The notes: generated by a model not told the origin, from the sequence alone. A DNA stretch of 64,000 bases from Chryseobacterium indoltheticum (GCF_003815915.1 NZ_CP033929.1:3906001-3970000), one strand, 5' to 3'. Shown: positions 8,519-18,193, numbered from the stretch's first letter. A program made the numbers and translations.

Positions 8519-11395
8519 TTATTTCTTGATGAATTTGGTTACAAAAACACCTTTGTCTGTTTTTATTTTTATAAAGTAAATTCCTGAAGAGAAGTCAGAA
8601 ACATATATTTTATTGCTTTGAGAGATATCAGTTTTCGTCAGTTTTCCTGATGTATCATAAATCTCAATTTCTTTAATTTTAAGATTCTTAGGTAATTCAA
8701 TTGAAAAACTATCGGTAACAGGATTCGGATAAATTTTAATGTTTACAGAACTTTCATTATTACTTACAATTTCGTTTGTTGCCAGATAAGTTGGCAGAGA
8801 ATCTGTAACGGTATACAACTCGGCACCGTGTTCTTTCGTAAATATCGTAAGATAAAGTTTTTCACTATCTGTAGCCAATTTCAAAATATTTTCGTTGGCT
8901 AAAAGCTGATCATCATTTGTAATAAGCAGATCCAATGGAGTTACATTTCCTGCCACTCCGTTTGAACGCCATACTTTTTGAGAGTCTCCGTTGAGAAAAT
9001 ATAGATAATTGTTTACACACGTCATATCTTTTATGCCAGGAAAATTTGATCCCAAGCTCGTCGTTCCTACGGTTGCGCCATCTGTTTTCCATAATTCTGT
9101 TGAATTATTATTCGTGAAAAATAATTGGTTTCCACATTTTTTAAACTGTACATTCCCAAAGAAATTTATTGGCGAGACCTCTGTAGTTCCGGCAATAGTT
9201 CCATCGGTAGAATAAAGACCTGAAGGATACCCAGTAACAGCATAGAATAATTTATCATTAAAAATTGCTGTTTCATTGCTGATATTGGCAGAACCATACA
9301 GATCGCTGTGAGATCTCAATAAAACTGACGAAGCATAATCTCCGTTTGAAGCAAAAAGCTCAGTATTAGATGTATTGTTAAAATTTTCTTTTCTTGTAGA
9401 ATACAGCAGCTTGTTATTTAAACTTCCAACTACCTTAATATTTCCATCACTACCGTCCTGAAAATTGTATTGTATAGCTTTCAAAGTATTCGCAGAAGTT
9501 CCGTCTGATTTCCAAATTCCAGACTTGCCGTTTTCTTTTGCTACAAAATAGGCAAAACCGTTCAGAACAGTTGTTTTAGGATCTGTATTATACATACTTC
9601 CCATGTTATCTGTAGAAATATCTTTTACCAGAACAGCGGTATTAGAATTATTATCAACTTTCCAAAGTTCTGTTCCTACTACATTATCATATCCTGAAAA
9701 TAATAAAGTATTGTCGTTAAGATTGACGAAAAAAGAAGTATCATAAATACTTGTATTGCCTGTAGAAACAGACCCGGAATTTGCAGAGGTTCCGTCTGTT
9801 CTATAAATTCCGCTTATGGGATTTGGGGTACTATTTTTGGTATAAAAGAAGTTTCCTACCTTAAAAAATGTATCGTTAACATTAGTAAACATTCCTACAG
9901 AAGACGATCCGCTCGTAAAATTGGTAAGGCGAGAAATCTGCTGAGTCGATTTATCTCTTTTATAAATCTGATTATTGAATTCTCTGTCTGCCGCAATAAA
10001 AATTAAATTATCATTCAGAACATTATAAGAATGTGGCGAACTACTTTCGAATTTACTAATATCAGAAACCAAAGTAGTTTCTTGTGTAAGAGGATTTAAA
10101 GAATATAGCTCCATCCCGTGCTTAGCGGTAGTTCCTGCTAAATACAATTTTGAATTAAAATCTAAAACACCATTAGCGGCTGTCATACCCAATGCTGTCA
10201 TTTCAAACGTCTGTGCAGAATTTCCGTTTGTTACCCAAAAGCGATTCCATTCATTTGGCTTGGTAAGAATCAAATGTTGCGCATCTGAGCTTACTCCCTG
10301 TAATACATTATTGGTTGGGGTGTTAAACAATACAGTTCCCGCAGAGGTTCCATCTGTTTCCCAGATGTAGCTTCCAGATAATTGGCCGTTGGAATAAGTG
10401 TCAAAATATATCTTATTATTAACCTTAAAAAATTTACTATTGTTAATAGCCATCGAACTAGAATTTCCTAGTAAAATATCTTTTAAAAGTTTTGTACCTA
10501 ATACTGTTCCATCTGAGATCCAAGGCTCCATTCCTCCATTAGCAGGATCAAAACCTACAAATATGAAATAATTACCCGCTGAAGCTCCATTAAGCTCATA
10601 TAAACTCTGAACGGGCATTAATGATTGCGTTCCTGTAGTTGTGCCATTACTTTCATAAAGTTGATAGCCAGTTGCTGTATTTGCAATGAAATAAAATTTC
10701 CCGTTATTCAAAGTTAAAATTTTAAAATCATTTGAAATACTGCTTCCATTACCAACTGCAATGTCTTTTAGTAAAGTAGTTCCGGCTAATGTTCCGTCAG
10801 ATTTCCAGATCTCTTTACCACTTATTCCGTCGTTTGCGGCTAAAAATAATTGATCATTGAAAGTTTGAAATTTCATCGTTCCTGATGTATATTCAAATGT
10901 TTTCAATAATGACAAATTATTTGTTGTAGTATCGAATACCCAAAGTTCTTTATTCTGATAATAAAAAATTTTATTTCCTACAGCAACAAATTCATCAATT
11001 AAATAATTAGAATTAATATCCTGTTTTTTAATTGTCCCGGCAGGAGTTCCGTCCGTTTCCCAAATTTGATATCCCGAATAATTCTGTTGTGCCAGAAAAT
11101 ATAATTTGTTATTTAACTTTACAAATTTTGAATTAGCTGGTATCCCACTATTATGTCCTGCAAAAATATCTTTAAGTAATGTGGATTTTTGAATTGTAGA
11201 ATTATAAACCCACGGTTCCAATCCTTCATCGGTATTTCTGGATGCCGCAAAAACAATGAGGTCATTAAGTTTTGTTAAGTTATAAGGAGAGCTTCCCGAA
11301 CCAAAATTAATTTCGTTCAATTGTGTGTTTAAAACATTTTGTGCCTGAAAATAAGCTGATACACTTATCAACAAAGAAATGTAAATTTTTTTCAT
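8519..11395 (-). CDS. Large ELWxxDGT-repeat protein, T9SS cargo
   Basis: The 958-residue protein has a signal peptide ending near AYFQAQ. Many degenerate repeats of about 45-55 residues carry the motif (I/E)(W/L)xTDGTxxGT (for example ELWKTDGATVGTT, QIWETDGTPAGTI, EIWKSDGTLAGTT), the signature of ELWxxDGT beta-propeller-like proteins. The last 80 residues are a type A T9SS sorting domain (KIYPNPVTDSFSIELP … SSGIYFIKIKTDKGVFVTKFIKK). That domain sends the protein across the outer membrane through SprA and is then removed. The protein is therefore secreted or surface-attached; the ligand is unknown. It is the last gene of a probable minus-strand operon starting at the EamA transporter. Confidence 0.9.
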   Translation of the reverse strand: MKKIYISLLISVSAYFQAQNVLNTQLNEINFGSGSSPYNLTKLNDLIVFAASRNTDEGLEPWVYNSTIQKSTLLKDIFAGHNSGIPANSKFVKLNNKLYFLAQQNYSGYQIWETDGTPAGTIKKQDINSNYLIDEFVAVGNKIFYYQNKELWVFDTTTNNLSLLKTFEYTSGTMKFQTFNDQLFLAANDGISGKEIWKSDGTLAGTTLLKDIAVGNGSSISNDFKILTLNNGKFYFIANTATGYQLYESNGTTTGTQSLMPVQSLYELNGASAGNYFIFVGFDPANGGMEPWISDGTVLGTKLLKDILLGNSSSMAINNSKFFKVNNKIYFDTYSNGQLSGSYIWETDGTSAGTVLFNTPTNNVLQGVSSDAQHLILTKPNEWNRFWVTNGNSAQTFEMTALGMTAANGVLDFNSKLYLAGTTAKHGMELYSLNPLTQETTLVSDISKFESSSPHSYNVLNDNLIFIAADREFNNQIYKRDKSTQQISRLTNFTSGSSSVGMFTNVNDTFFKVGNFFYTKNSTPNPISGIYRTDGTSANSGSVSTGNTSIYDTSFFVNLNDNTLLFSGYDNVVGTELWKVDNNSNTAVLVKDISTDNMGSMYNTDPKTTVLNGFAYFVAKENGKSGIWKSDGTSANTLKAIQYNFQDGSDGNIKVVGSLNNKLLYSTRKENFNNTSNTELFASNGDYASSVLLRSHSDLYGSANISNETAIFNDKLFYAVTGYPSGLYSTDGTIAGTTEVSPINFFGNVQFKKCGNQLFFTNNNSTELWKTDGATVGTTSLGSNFPGIKDMTCVNNYLYFLNGDSQKVWRSNGVAGNVTPLDLLITNDDQLLANENILKLATDSEKLYLTIFTKEHGAELYTVTDSLPTYLATNEIVSNNESSVNIKIYPNPVTDSFSIELPKNLKIKEIEIYDTSGKLTKTDISQSNKIYVSDFSSGIYFIKIKTDKGVFVTKFIKK

Positions 11396-11441
11396 ATTTT
11401 TTGTGTTTTTTTCTCTAGGAGAAATATTGTGTTTTTTATTG

Positions 11442-12197
11442 CTATTTTACAGGTGAAAATACTTCTTTAGAATACTCATCATTATTCTTCGGAATTTCGA
11501 TCACCAAATTTCCGTTTTCATAATATCCTGTTGTAGATTCGCCAGAACCTAACTTAACTCTGAAAACATCTTTTTTAGTAGTCTCTTTGAAAGTAGCAAA
11601 AGGAACTGAACTGTTTCCATCAACTAAAATAAACTGAGCCGCATCAATCTGAATTTTCTGAAGACTTAGTTTTCCGTTGCTGTATTTTTCAGCTTTTGAA
11701 CTTTGAGATTTTTGTTCGCTTACTTCAAGAGTCTGTTGAACTGATTGTGTAGACTGAGCCTCATTTTTATACTCTGTATTTTGAATTGGGCGAGAGACTG
11801 GAATATTCACAAAAGTTTTAGATAAAGCATCTTTATAACCTTCTTCGTACTCTTTGATCGATGTAGTTCCTTTCTGTGAAGAAATTACCTTATCGTTGCA
11901 ATCTTTCAATTCTAAAACAATTTTATTTCTAAGAAAGCTGCTATCATTTATAATATTTGCATTCAAAACATTACACGGATTTGCGTTAGCTTCTTCCGGC
12001 CATTGCCCTCTATTTTCAGAAATCACAACATATTGTTTAGATTTCAAATGATTAGTTAAAAAAGTACTGAGGCCGTAGTTTACTTTTTTAAAACTTTCAT
12101 AAGCTGCCGGAACAACTACGTATTTGTAATCTGAAACTTTCTGTGCATATGAAAGCATAGAAAAAAAAACGGCAAATATTACTGGAAATCTTTTCAT
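11442..12197 (-). CDS. Exported protein of unknown function
   Basis: The protein has 251 residues and a signal peptide (MKRFPVIFAVFFSMLSYAQ). The mature part begins KVSDYKYVVVPAAYESF, which resembles periplasmic proteins that open with a beta strand and a TFLTNHLKSK helix. A low-complexity QSTQSVQQTLEVSEQKSQ linker precedes a small C-terminal strand-rich region. No sorting domain is visible. It lies 46 bases before the ELWxxDGT gene and 62 bases after an equally unknown exported protein, so it probably belongs to the same transcript. I do not recognise the family. Confidence 0.65.
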   Translation of the reverse strand: MKRFPVIFAVFFSMLSYAQKVSDYKYVVVPAAYESFKKVNYGLSTFLTNHLKSKQYVVISENRGQWPEEANANPCNVLNANIINDSSFLRNKIVLELKDCNDKVISSQKGTTSIKEYEEGYKDALSKTFVNIPVSRPIQNTEYKNEAQSTQSVQQTLEVSEQKSQSSKAEKYSNGKLSLQKIQIDAAQFILVDGNSSVPFATFKETTKKDVFRVKLGSGESTTGYYENGNLVIEIPKNNDEYSKEVFSPVK

Positions 12198-12259
12198 TTT
12201 TTATATAATTAAGTGATTATTCATCAAAACCTAAAAACACTTACTAAAACTTAGAAAAT

Positions 12260-12931
12260 TTATTTAAGATTTTCTAAAGCATTATTAAAACTAGATTTTA
12301 TTTTTGCTTCATAGGCATTAATGAAATCTTTCTGTAAAGATAAAGAATTAATCAATTGGTGATTTTCATCTACAACTTCTTCTTTTGATTGAATCTTTAC
12401 AAACTCATAATGTAAAGATTCATTCTTTACTTTAGGATATGTTAAACTTAATTTTTTAGTTTCCGAATTATAGTAGGCCATCTGTGCACGATTCATATAA
12501 TAGATGGTTTTCTTTTTTCTTACCTGAGTAAGTATTCCAAAATCAAATTTTAAATTCAGTAAATTTTTGTAGGGAGAGTATGGTGGAAAAAAATGATTTC
12601 TATAAAATATGATAAGTTTTTTCACACCTTTTTTTTTACAAAAATCATCCAAATATTTTATCATTTTTTTATCTTGAAAACCATTATAGTATGTAAAGAT
12701 TTCAAAATCAAAATCGGAAAGGCTTTTTATTTCTGATTTTGACTTCTCAAGCATATCAGTGAGAAATAAGTTTAAATCATAGTTAAATACTTCAGTATTT
12801 TGCACACCAACATTACTTCCTACTTCAGCGTGAATATGTTTAAGTTTGGGGTTAATTTCAGTAACAAATCCAACTTGGCAAAAAAGGTTACACTGAATGA
12901 ACAAAACAGCTAAAAGACATATTTTTTTCAT
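12260..12931 (-). CDS. Exported protein of unknown function
   Basis: The frame opens at 12949, but the ATG at 12931 gives a normal signal peptide (MKKICLLAVLFIQCNLFCQ), is preceded by a TAAAA stretch, and does not overlap the upstream gene. The mature protein (about 205 residues) is lysine-rich with alternating helices and strands (KKGVKKLIIFYRNHF, KKKTIYYMNRAQMAYYN). No known motif was found. It sits between the PorV/PorQ-like gene and another exported protein in a probable operon, suggesting a surface or periplasmic role. Confidence 0.6.
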   Translation of the reverse strand: MKKICLLAVLFIQCNLFCQVGFVTEINPKLKHIHAEVGSNVGVQNTEVFNYDLNLFLTDMLEKSKSEIKSLSDFDFEIFTYYNGFQDKKMIKYLDDFCKKKGVKKLIIFYRNHFFPPYSPYKNLLNLKFDFGILTQVRKKKTIYYMNRAQMAYYNSETKKLSLTYPKVKNESLHYEFVKIQSKEEVVDENHQLINSLSLQKDFINAYEAKIKSSFNNALENLK

Positions 12932-12941
12932 TGTTTTAAAA

Positions 12942-14021
12942 TTAATCATTTCTAAATTCTCCCATATCTAGTTTTAATGAGAAGAAATTAGAATAAAAAT
13001 TGGAACCTCCGATTCCCGAATTACTGATTGCGTAATCAAGCGTTAAACCCCTGTAACGAATTCCTATCCCTGCGCTTGGCTGGAAAGAAACTTTTCTCTG
13101 AAGATCTTCAATATCGGTAATCGACTGAAATCTATTAACACCCAATCTTACAAAGATCATTTTCTGATATCCTAATTCTGCTCCTGCATACGGCGTAATA
13201 CTTGCAAAATCTGTTGAAAGAAGAGCTGCCGTTTTAGCAAAATCTACATTAATTCCAGCCTCCGGTAAAATATAAATACTGCTATTAATATTAAACATTT
13301 TACTTGCGCCTGCATTTAATTTAGGCATTGTCAACTCCATTTTATCGGTTGGAGCAGGGTTAAATTCTTCGCCGTTTACAATGGTAGACAATTCTTTTTG
13401 ATTCACACTCCAGAAATTGACAGTCGTAGTTGCATCACGAAGAACACCTCCGAATTTCCAGCCGTTATCAGCTTTATAAATTGCTCCTACATCAAAACCA
13501 AAACCATATCCACTTGCAAATTTCCCGACATTTCTGTACACAATTTTGGCATTTACACCGACATCCAATTTAGGATTACCTCCGGGATTGAATGCGTACG
13601 TAATAATTCCGGCATAATCCGATTGTGAGAATTTAGTAATTTTATCGTAATCAATATTTCCTTCAGTATCGATTAATTGAGTGGTATTTAGAATATTATC
13701 TACACCAAGCCGTACAATGGAAACTCCAAAAACGCCGGTTTCTAAAACTTTGGCGTAGGCCAGATAATCATACTTAGCAATAGATTCAAAATATTCTGCG
13801 TGCATTGCTGCGCCTTGCCAATCTCTTGTAATGCCATTCAAACCTGCTGGATTCCACATCGGCGAATAGACATCATCCTGATTGGTCATTACGGCACCTC
13901 CCATCCCGATTCCTCTCGCTCCGGCACCTATATTTAAAAATTCATTGGAATATTTTCTGATAATCTGAGATTGAGAAAACCCAAATAAAAGGGAAAATAC
14001 TAATAATAGATATTTTTTCAT
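12942..14021 (-). CDS. PorV/PorQ-family outer-membrane beta-barrel protein
   Basis: The 359-residue protein has a signal peptide (MKKYLLLVFSLLFGFSQS). The mature N-terminus has the family hallmark FLNIGAGARGIGMGGAVMTNQDDVYSPMWNPAGL, split here by memory into GARGIGMGGA and YSPMWNPAGL. Amphipathic strands follow, to a C-terminal SNFFSLKLDMGEF. PorV carries T9SS cargo from the SprA pore to the attachment machinery; PorQ-like relatives are less understood. This protein is shorter than typical PorV and its start differs, so I do not assign porV. Its position upstream of a T9SS cargo gene is suggestive. It lies 17 bases after the EamA transporter gene. Confidence 0.8.
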   Translation of the reverse strand: MKKYLLLVFSLLFGFSQSQIIRKYSNEFLNIGAGARGIGMGGAVMTNQDDVYSPMWNPAGLNGITRDWQGAAMHAEYFESIAKYDYLAYAKVLETGVFGVSIVRLGVDNILNTTQLIDTEGNIDYDKITKFSQSDYAGIITYAFNPGGNPKLDVGVNAKIVYRNVGKFASGYGFGFDVGAIYKADNGWKFGGVLRDATTTVNFWSVNQKELSTIVNGEEFNPAPTDKMELTMPKLNAGASKMFNINSSIYILPEAGINVDFAKTAALLSTDFASITPYAGAELGYQKMIFVRLGVNRFQSITDIEDLQRKVSFQPSAGIGIRYRGLTLDYAISNSGIGGSNFYSNFFSLKLDMGEFRND

Positions 14022-14038
14022 CGTGTAGAAATGGATGC

Positions 14039-14917
14039 TTAGTTAATGTTTTTTTGTTTTCTAGTTTTTATCAGCGCGTTTACAACAATTGCCAAAATCA
14101 TAACCAAAGATGCAACATAAAATACCGGGCTCATGTGCTCTGATTCTCCAAAGATAAAAAAAGCTAGTATAATTCCGTAAACTGGTTCTAAATTAACTGT
14201 TAAAATTAAAGTAAAGGGCGAAATATATTTCATAAGCTTCACCGATTCGAACATAGGATATGCTGTAAATACGCTTGCCAACAAACCTATTAACGCAAGA
14301 TCTTTATAGTTTATTTCGTTCATCTGCATGATTTGTCCTGTTGCAAGATAAAATATCATCAGAATAAACCAACCTGAGAAAATTTCATAGAAAATAATAT
14401 TTCCTGAACTGGTTTTTCCGAAAAGTTTTCCATTAAAAACTGAAAAAACGGTTCCGAAAATTGCGCACAAAACTCCGTAAAAAATTCCTTCTTTATATTG
14501 AAACTCGGTTTTAAAAATAAGTAAAATACAGGCAACAATAACAGTTCCCATTACCACTTCAGAAATATCTACTTTCCGTTTAAAAACAATCGGCTCCAAC
14601 ACTGAAGCAAACAAAGTAGACAATGAAAGGCAACTTAAAGCGATAGAAACATTAGAAACTTTAATCGAATAAAAAAAGCAGTACCAATGCAGCGCCATAA
14701 AAAGGCCAACACCTGATAATTGCAAAAACAGTTTTTTTGAAACTTTTATACTCTCTTTTTTATAAATCCTTATAAATGCATAAAGAAATATGGCAGCGAA
14801 AAGCATTCTGTAAAAGACAAGAATCTGGGCATTTGCGGTGATCAGTTTACCTAAAATAGCAGTGAATCCCCATAAAAAGACAATTAAATGTAATCTGAAA
14901 AGCGCTAATTTCTGCAT
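14039..14917 (-). CDS. EamA/DMT-family transporter
   Basis: The 292-residue protein has about ten hydrophobic helices in two homologous halves, typical of the drug/metabolite transporter superfamily. LVFYRMLFAAIFLYAFI near residue 30 and the second-half VNLEPVYGIILAFFIFGE (around 240-258) match the EamA domain. Members export amino acids, nucleobases or other metabolites; the substrate here is unknown. The gene may head the operon through the PorV/PorQ-like gene (17-base gap, no terminator between). A hairpin-plus-T-run element 185-270 bases upstream could be a leader attenuator or a separate RNA. Confidence 0.88.
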   Translation of the reverse strand: MQKLALFRLHLIVFLWGFTAILGKLITANAQILVFYRMLFAAIFLYAFIRIYKKESIKVSKKLFLQLSGVGLFMALHWYCFFYSIKVSNVSIALSCLSLSTLFASVLEPIVFKRKVDISEVVMGTVIVACILLIFKTEFQYKEGIFYGVLCAIFGTVFSVFNGKLFGKTSSGNIIFYEIFSGWFILMIFYLATGQIMQMNEINYKDLALIGLLASVFTAYPMFESVKLMKYISPFTLILTVNLEPVYGIILAFFIFGESEHMSPVFYVASLVMILAIVVNALIKTRKQKNIN

Positions 14918-15097
14918 ATTGATCCTCTGAATTTTAAACAGACAAATTTACAAATAGCTTTTCATTAAATTTAAAAAAATCTAAGATTACTTTCATTATT
15001 TCTAATGAAAATTCCCGCCTTCTTATTCGGCTTAAATTTAATTCTATAAATTACTTTAATACTGAAATTCAGATATAGAATAATTGGTATAAAATCC

Positions 15098-15208
15098 AAA
15101 AACCCTGAAAGTCTATGAAACTTTCAGGGCCTTCAAATAATAAACTATTAAAAAAATAAACTAGGAACTTAGAGTATTTATATAGAAACTCTCATTTCTA
15201 TTACTCTA
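15098..15208 (-). ncRNA. Candidate small RNA or transcribed leader with terminator
   Basis: On the minus strand two stacked perfect stems (TAGAGTA/TACTCTA and ATAGAAA/TTTCTAT, plus coordinates 15170-15208) with a hexaloop and a five-base bulge come first. After about 40 AT-rich bases a nine-pair terminator stem follows (CCCTGAAAG/CTTTCAGGG, 15103-15129) and then TTTTTGG. A TAACTTTA box (15212-15219) lies just upstream. No reading frame fills it. It could be a free-standing RNA of about 110 bases, or a leader attenuator for the EamA transporter 185 bases downstream. It was not compared with Rfam. Confidence 0.45.
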
Positions 15209-15359
15209 TTGTAAAGTTAGCAAAATATGCACCAAAAAAAACATGTAATTTGTTAAAAATATCATAATTTATTGATAATTAAACCTTTAACATATTATAA
15301 AACATATTTTATTACTTTTTCTAAAAATAGTATCTTTAGCCAGATTAAAATATAATTTC

Positions 15360-16988
15360 ATGGATATTGAATTTAACAAAAGAGAAGATCAAAATAAATT
15401 AAAATTATCTGAAATAAACCGTTTGCTGACAGAAATAAAAAAAGGCGGCGGCGAAAAAAGACTTCAGAAACTTCGTGATGAAGGGAAAATGACGGCAAGA
15501 GAGAGAATAGAATATCTTCTTGATAAAAATTCAGATTCCATCGAAATTGGTGCTTTTGCAGGGTACGAAATGTATGAAGAGCACGGAGGTTGCCCAAGTG
15601 GTGGTGTTGTGGTTGTTATGGGTTATGTTTCAGGAAAACAATGTTTAGTTGTCGCCAATGACGCTTCTGTAAAAGCAGGTGCCTGGTTTCCAATTACTGG
15701 AAAGAAAAACCTGAGAGCGCAGGAAATTGCCATGGAAAACAGACTTCCAATCATTTATCTGGTAGACTCTGCGGGAGTGTATCTTCCGATGCAGGATGAG
15801 ATTTTCCCGGATAAAGAAATGTTTGGAAGAATTTTTAGAAATAATGCCAAAATGAGCGCTGCAGGAATTATCCAGATCTCGGCTGTAATGGGAAGTTGCG
15901 TTGCAGGTGGAGCTTATCTTCCGATCATGAGTGACGAGGCTATGATTGTTGACAAAACCGGATCTATTTTCCTAGCCGGAAGTTATTTGGTGAAAGCTGC
16001 AATTGGTGAAAGTATTGACAACGAAACTTTGGGTGGAGCAACAACGCATTGCTCGATTTCAGGAGTTACCGATTATAAAGCTAAAGATGATAAAGATGCT
16101 TTAGACCGCATTAAAAATATTATGAAATCTGTTGGAAGTTATGAAAAAGCAGGCTTCGACAGAATAGAAAGTTTTCCACCAAAAGAAAAAATAGATAATA
16201 TCTTCGGAATTATGCCTATTTCACGTGCCGATCAGTATGATACATTAGAAATCATCAAATGCCTTGTGGATAATTCTGAATATGAAGAATACAAGCCAGA
16301 TTATGGTAAAACTATTATTTGTGCAACTGCAAGAGTCGATGGCTGGTCTGTAGGAATTGTTGCTAACCAAAGAAAATTAGTGAAAAGTGGTAAAGGAGAG
16401 ATGCAGTTTGGTGGAGTAATTTATTCTGATTCTGCTGACAAGGCAACCCGATTTATTGCTAATTGCAACCAAAGAAAAATCCCATTGATCTTTTTACAGG
16501 ATGTAACAGGATTTATGGTCGGCTCGAAATCTGAGCACGGAGGAATCATCAAAGACGGAGCAAAAATGGTAAACGCTGTTTCTAATTCTGTAGTTCCTAA
16601 ATTTACAATCATCACCGGAAATTCTTATGGTGCCGGAAACTATGCAATGTGTGGAAAAGCGTATGACCCGAGATTAATTGTAGCTTGGCCATGGGCAGAT
16701 CTGGCTGTAATGGGAGGTTCTCAGGCAGCAAAAGTTCTTGCACAGATTCAGGAGTCTACTTTGAAAAAGCAAGGAAAAGTAATTACTGAAGAAGCGCATC
16801 AGGAAATTTTAGATACCATTACAAAAAAATATCAAAAACAAACAGAAGCTACTTATGCCGCTTCAAGATTATGGACCGACGCTATCATTAACCCTATCGA
16901 TACCAGAAAATGGATTTCTATGGGTATTGAAGCCGCTAATCATTCTCCTATAACTGAAAAATTCAATTTAGGAGTAATCCAAGTCTGA
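15360..16988 (+). CDS. Acyl-CoA carboxylase, beta (carboxyltransferase) subunit
   Basis: The 542-residue protein has the two crotonase-like halves of biotin-dependent carboxyltransferases. The N-half contains KMTARERIEYLLDKNS and GSCVAGGAYLPIMSDEA; the C-half contains PLIFLQDVTGFMVGSKSEHGG and ITGNSYGAGNYAMCGKAYDPR. It moves carboxylate from biotin to an acyl-CoA. The GSCxAGGAYLP and SEHGGIIKDGAK stretches resemble methylcrotonyl-CoA carboxylase beta (leucine degradation) more than propionyl-CoA carboxylase, but this is not decisive. The partner alpha/biotin subunit is not nearby. It stands alone, with a terminator after it. Confidence 0.9.
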   Translation: MDIEFNKREDQNKLKLSEINRLLTEIKKGGGEKRLQKLRDEGKMTARERIEYLLDKNSDSIEIGAFAGYEMYEEHGGCPSGGVVVVMGYVSGKQCLVVANDASVKAGAWFPITGKKNLRAQEIAMENRLPIIYLVDSAGVYLPMQDEIFPDKEMFGRIFRNNAKMSAAGIIQISAVMGSCVAGGAYLPIMSDEAMIVDKTGSIFLAGSYLVKAAIGESIDNETLGGATTHCSISGVTDYKAKDDKDALDRIKNIMKSVGSYEKAGFDRIESFPPKEKIDNIFGIMPISRADQYDTLEIIKCLVDNSEYEEYKPDYGKTIICATARVDGWSVGIVANQRKLVKSGKGEMQFGGVIYSDSADKATRFIANCNQRKIPLIFLQDVTGFMVGSKSEHGGIIKDGAKMVNAVSNSVVPKFTIITGNSYGAGNYAMCGKAYDPRLIVAWPWADLAVMGGSQAAKVLAQIQESTLKKQGKVITEEAHQEILDTITKKYQKQTEATYAASRLWTDAIINPIDTRKWISMGIEAANHSPITEKFNLGVIQV

Positions 16989-17013
16989 TTAATACTCGGT
17001 TTTAAAGAATTTT

Positions 17014-17040
17014 GCCCTGCTTTTAGAAGTGGGGCTTTTT
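17014..17040 (+). terminator. Terminator after the carboxylase gene
   Basis: GCCCTGCTT, a short loop and AAGTGGGGC form an imperfect stem, followed by TTTTTATATT. It lies 26 bases past the stop codon. Confidence 0.8.
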
Positions 17041-17180
17041 ATATTATGTTAAATAGTCCTAAAGAATTATAAAGTTTCAAAACGACATACTACTAGGGTA
17101 AGATTTTTGTTATTAGATTATATCTAAAAACTAATAAGCACTACAACCTCTTTTTAATTACTAATCCCAAAAGGAAACCT

Positions 17181-17648
17181 ATGAAAAGATATTTTGCAGT
17201 ATTTATTGCCTTATATACCGTCGTTTTATTGTACATGATGTTTTATGCATCTGGAAGAGAACCTTCTGAAATTTCATATATTCAGCATCAGCCGTTTATC
17301 ACTATACAGCATTTTTTTAATGATAATAATATAGATAATCAGGCTTTTATTGTCAACATATTTGGAAACATATTCTTATTCAGTCCGTTTGGATGGCTGG
17401 GATTATGCATCAAGAAATTCAACCGTTTTATTCCTATTACATTGTTCTTTTTAATAGCAATAAGTACAATCGAATCAATACAATACCTCACAGGAAGAGG
17501 CGTTGCAGATATAGATGATGTATTTCTGAATACTCTCGGAATGTTGCTGGGTTATGTTCTATTTAAATACGCAACCTGGAAAAACATTGCCAACATTCAG
17601 GTTCACTTTCAACTAACAGAAAAGAAAGAGCCTATTACAGCCTCTTAA
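17181..17648 (+). CDS. VanZ-like membrane protein
   Basis: The 155-residue protein has four to five membrane helices and the VanZ pattern: an early aromatic-rich helix (ALYTVVLLYMMFYASG), NIFGNIFLFSPFGWLGL near residue 60, and an acidic motif in IESIQYLTGRGVADIDDVFLNTLGMLLGY near 100-128. VanZ of enterococci gives low-level teicoplanin resistance; most relatives have no known role. A second, shorter VanZ-like gene lies at 26239-26598. The gene is single and has its own terminator. Confidence 0.82.
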   Translation: MKRYFAVFIALYTVVLLYMMFYASGREPSEISYIQHQPFITIQHFFNDNNIDNQAFIVNIFGNIFLFSPFGWLGLCIKKFNRFIPITLFFLIAISTIESIQYLTGRGVADIDDVFLNTLGMLLGYVLFKYATWKNIANIQVHFQLTEKKEPITAS

Positions 17649-17655
17649 ATTTACA

Positions 17656-17684
17656 AAGCCAATAGATCATCTGTTGGCTTTTAT
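17656..17684 (+). terminator. Terminator after the VanZ-like gene
   Basis: AGCCAATAGAT and ATCTGTTGGCT form an 11-pair stem (one G-U) with a one-base nominal loop, followed by TTTTATATTTT. Confidence 0.85.
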
Positions 17685-17737
17685 ATTTTCACCTAAACTT
17701 TCAGGATAGATTAGTTCATTTAATTTACGACTTAGAT

Positions 17738-17866
17738 TTTTTTAGGAGCTTTATCCGGCTATCCGCTATTACTCCTCACTCTTTTCTTCGCCAAAGCCGA
17801 AACCTTCGACTTTCCCATTAGTTTGCGGGGTAACCGCTGCTATCCGGGTTAGGGTTTGAGTCTGTA
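17738..17866 (+). repeat. Dispersed structured repeat, copy 1
   Basis: The element begins AGGAGCTTTATCCGGCTATCC and ends TGCTATCCGGGTTAGGG. Near its middle, GCTATTACTCC (about 17767) can pair with GGGGTAACCGC (about 17836) with two mismatches and a wobble, so an RNA copy could fold. A partial inverted copy lies at 26018-26096. From memory, similar elements are widespread in flavobacterial intergenic DNA; I know of no assigned function. No reading frame spans it. Confidence 0.5.
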
Positions 17867-18005
17867 TAATAAACTTCAGCTTTTGATTGCTATAATATAA
17901 CGACATTTGCCTTCATTTACTTGCATATAGGCTAGTCCTTAAAAGCTCCCCTAAATACCTTCGCAATGATATCACTTAAACAATTTAAAACTGAAACAAT
18001 AAAGA

Positions 18006-18090
18006 AAATGTTTCACTCCTCTGGAGCTCAATAAACATATTTACTCTAAAACTCACTACAAAGCTTTCACTCCTCCGGAACTTAATATTA
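18006..18090. repeat. Two degraded copies of the GCTCC/GGAGC short repeat
   Basis: TTTCACTCCTCTGGAGCTCAA (18010-18030) and CTACAAAGCTTTCACTCC followed by TCCGGAACTTAATATT (18056-18088) are degenerate forms of the repeat seen intact at 24547-24579. The flanks 17880-18180 hold no gene that I can see. Confidence 0.45.
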
Positions 18091-18193
18091 ACCTAAGCCT
18101 TAAAAACAGCTTTTGTTTAGTGATAATATGATTTTGACAGTCTCTCATTTTATTGATTGGAACAACTAATTTCATTCACCTAAATCACCCTTC

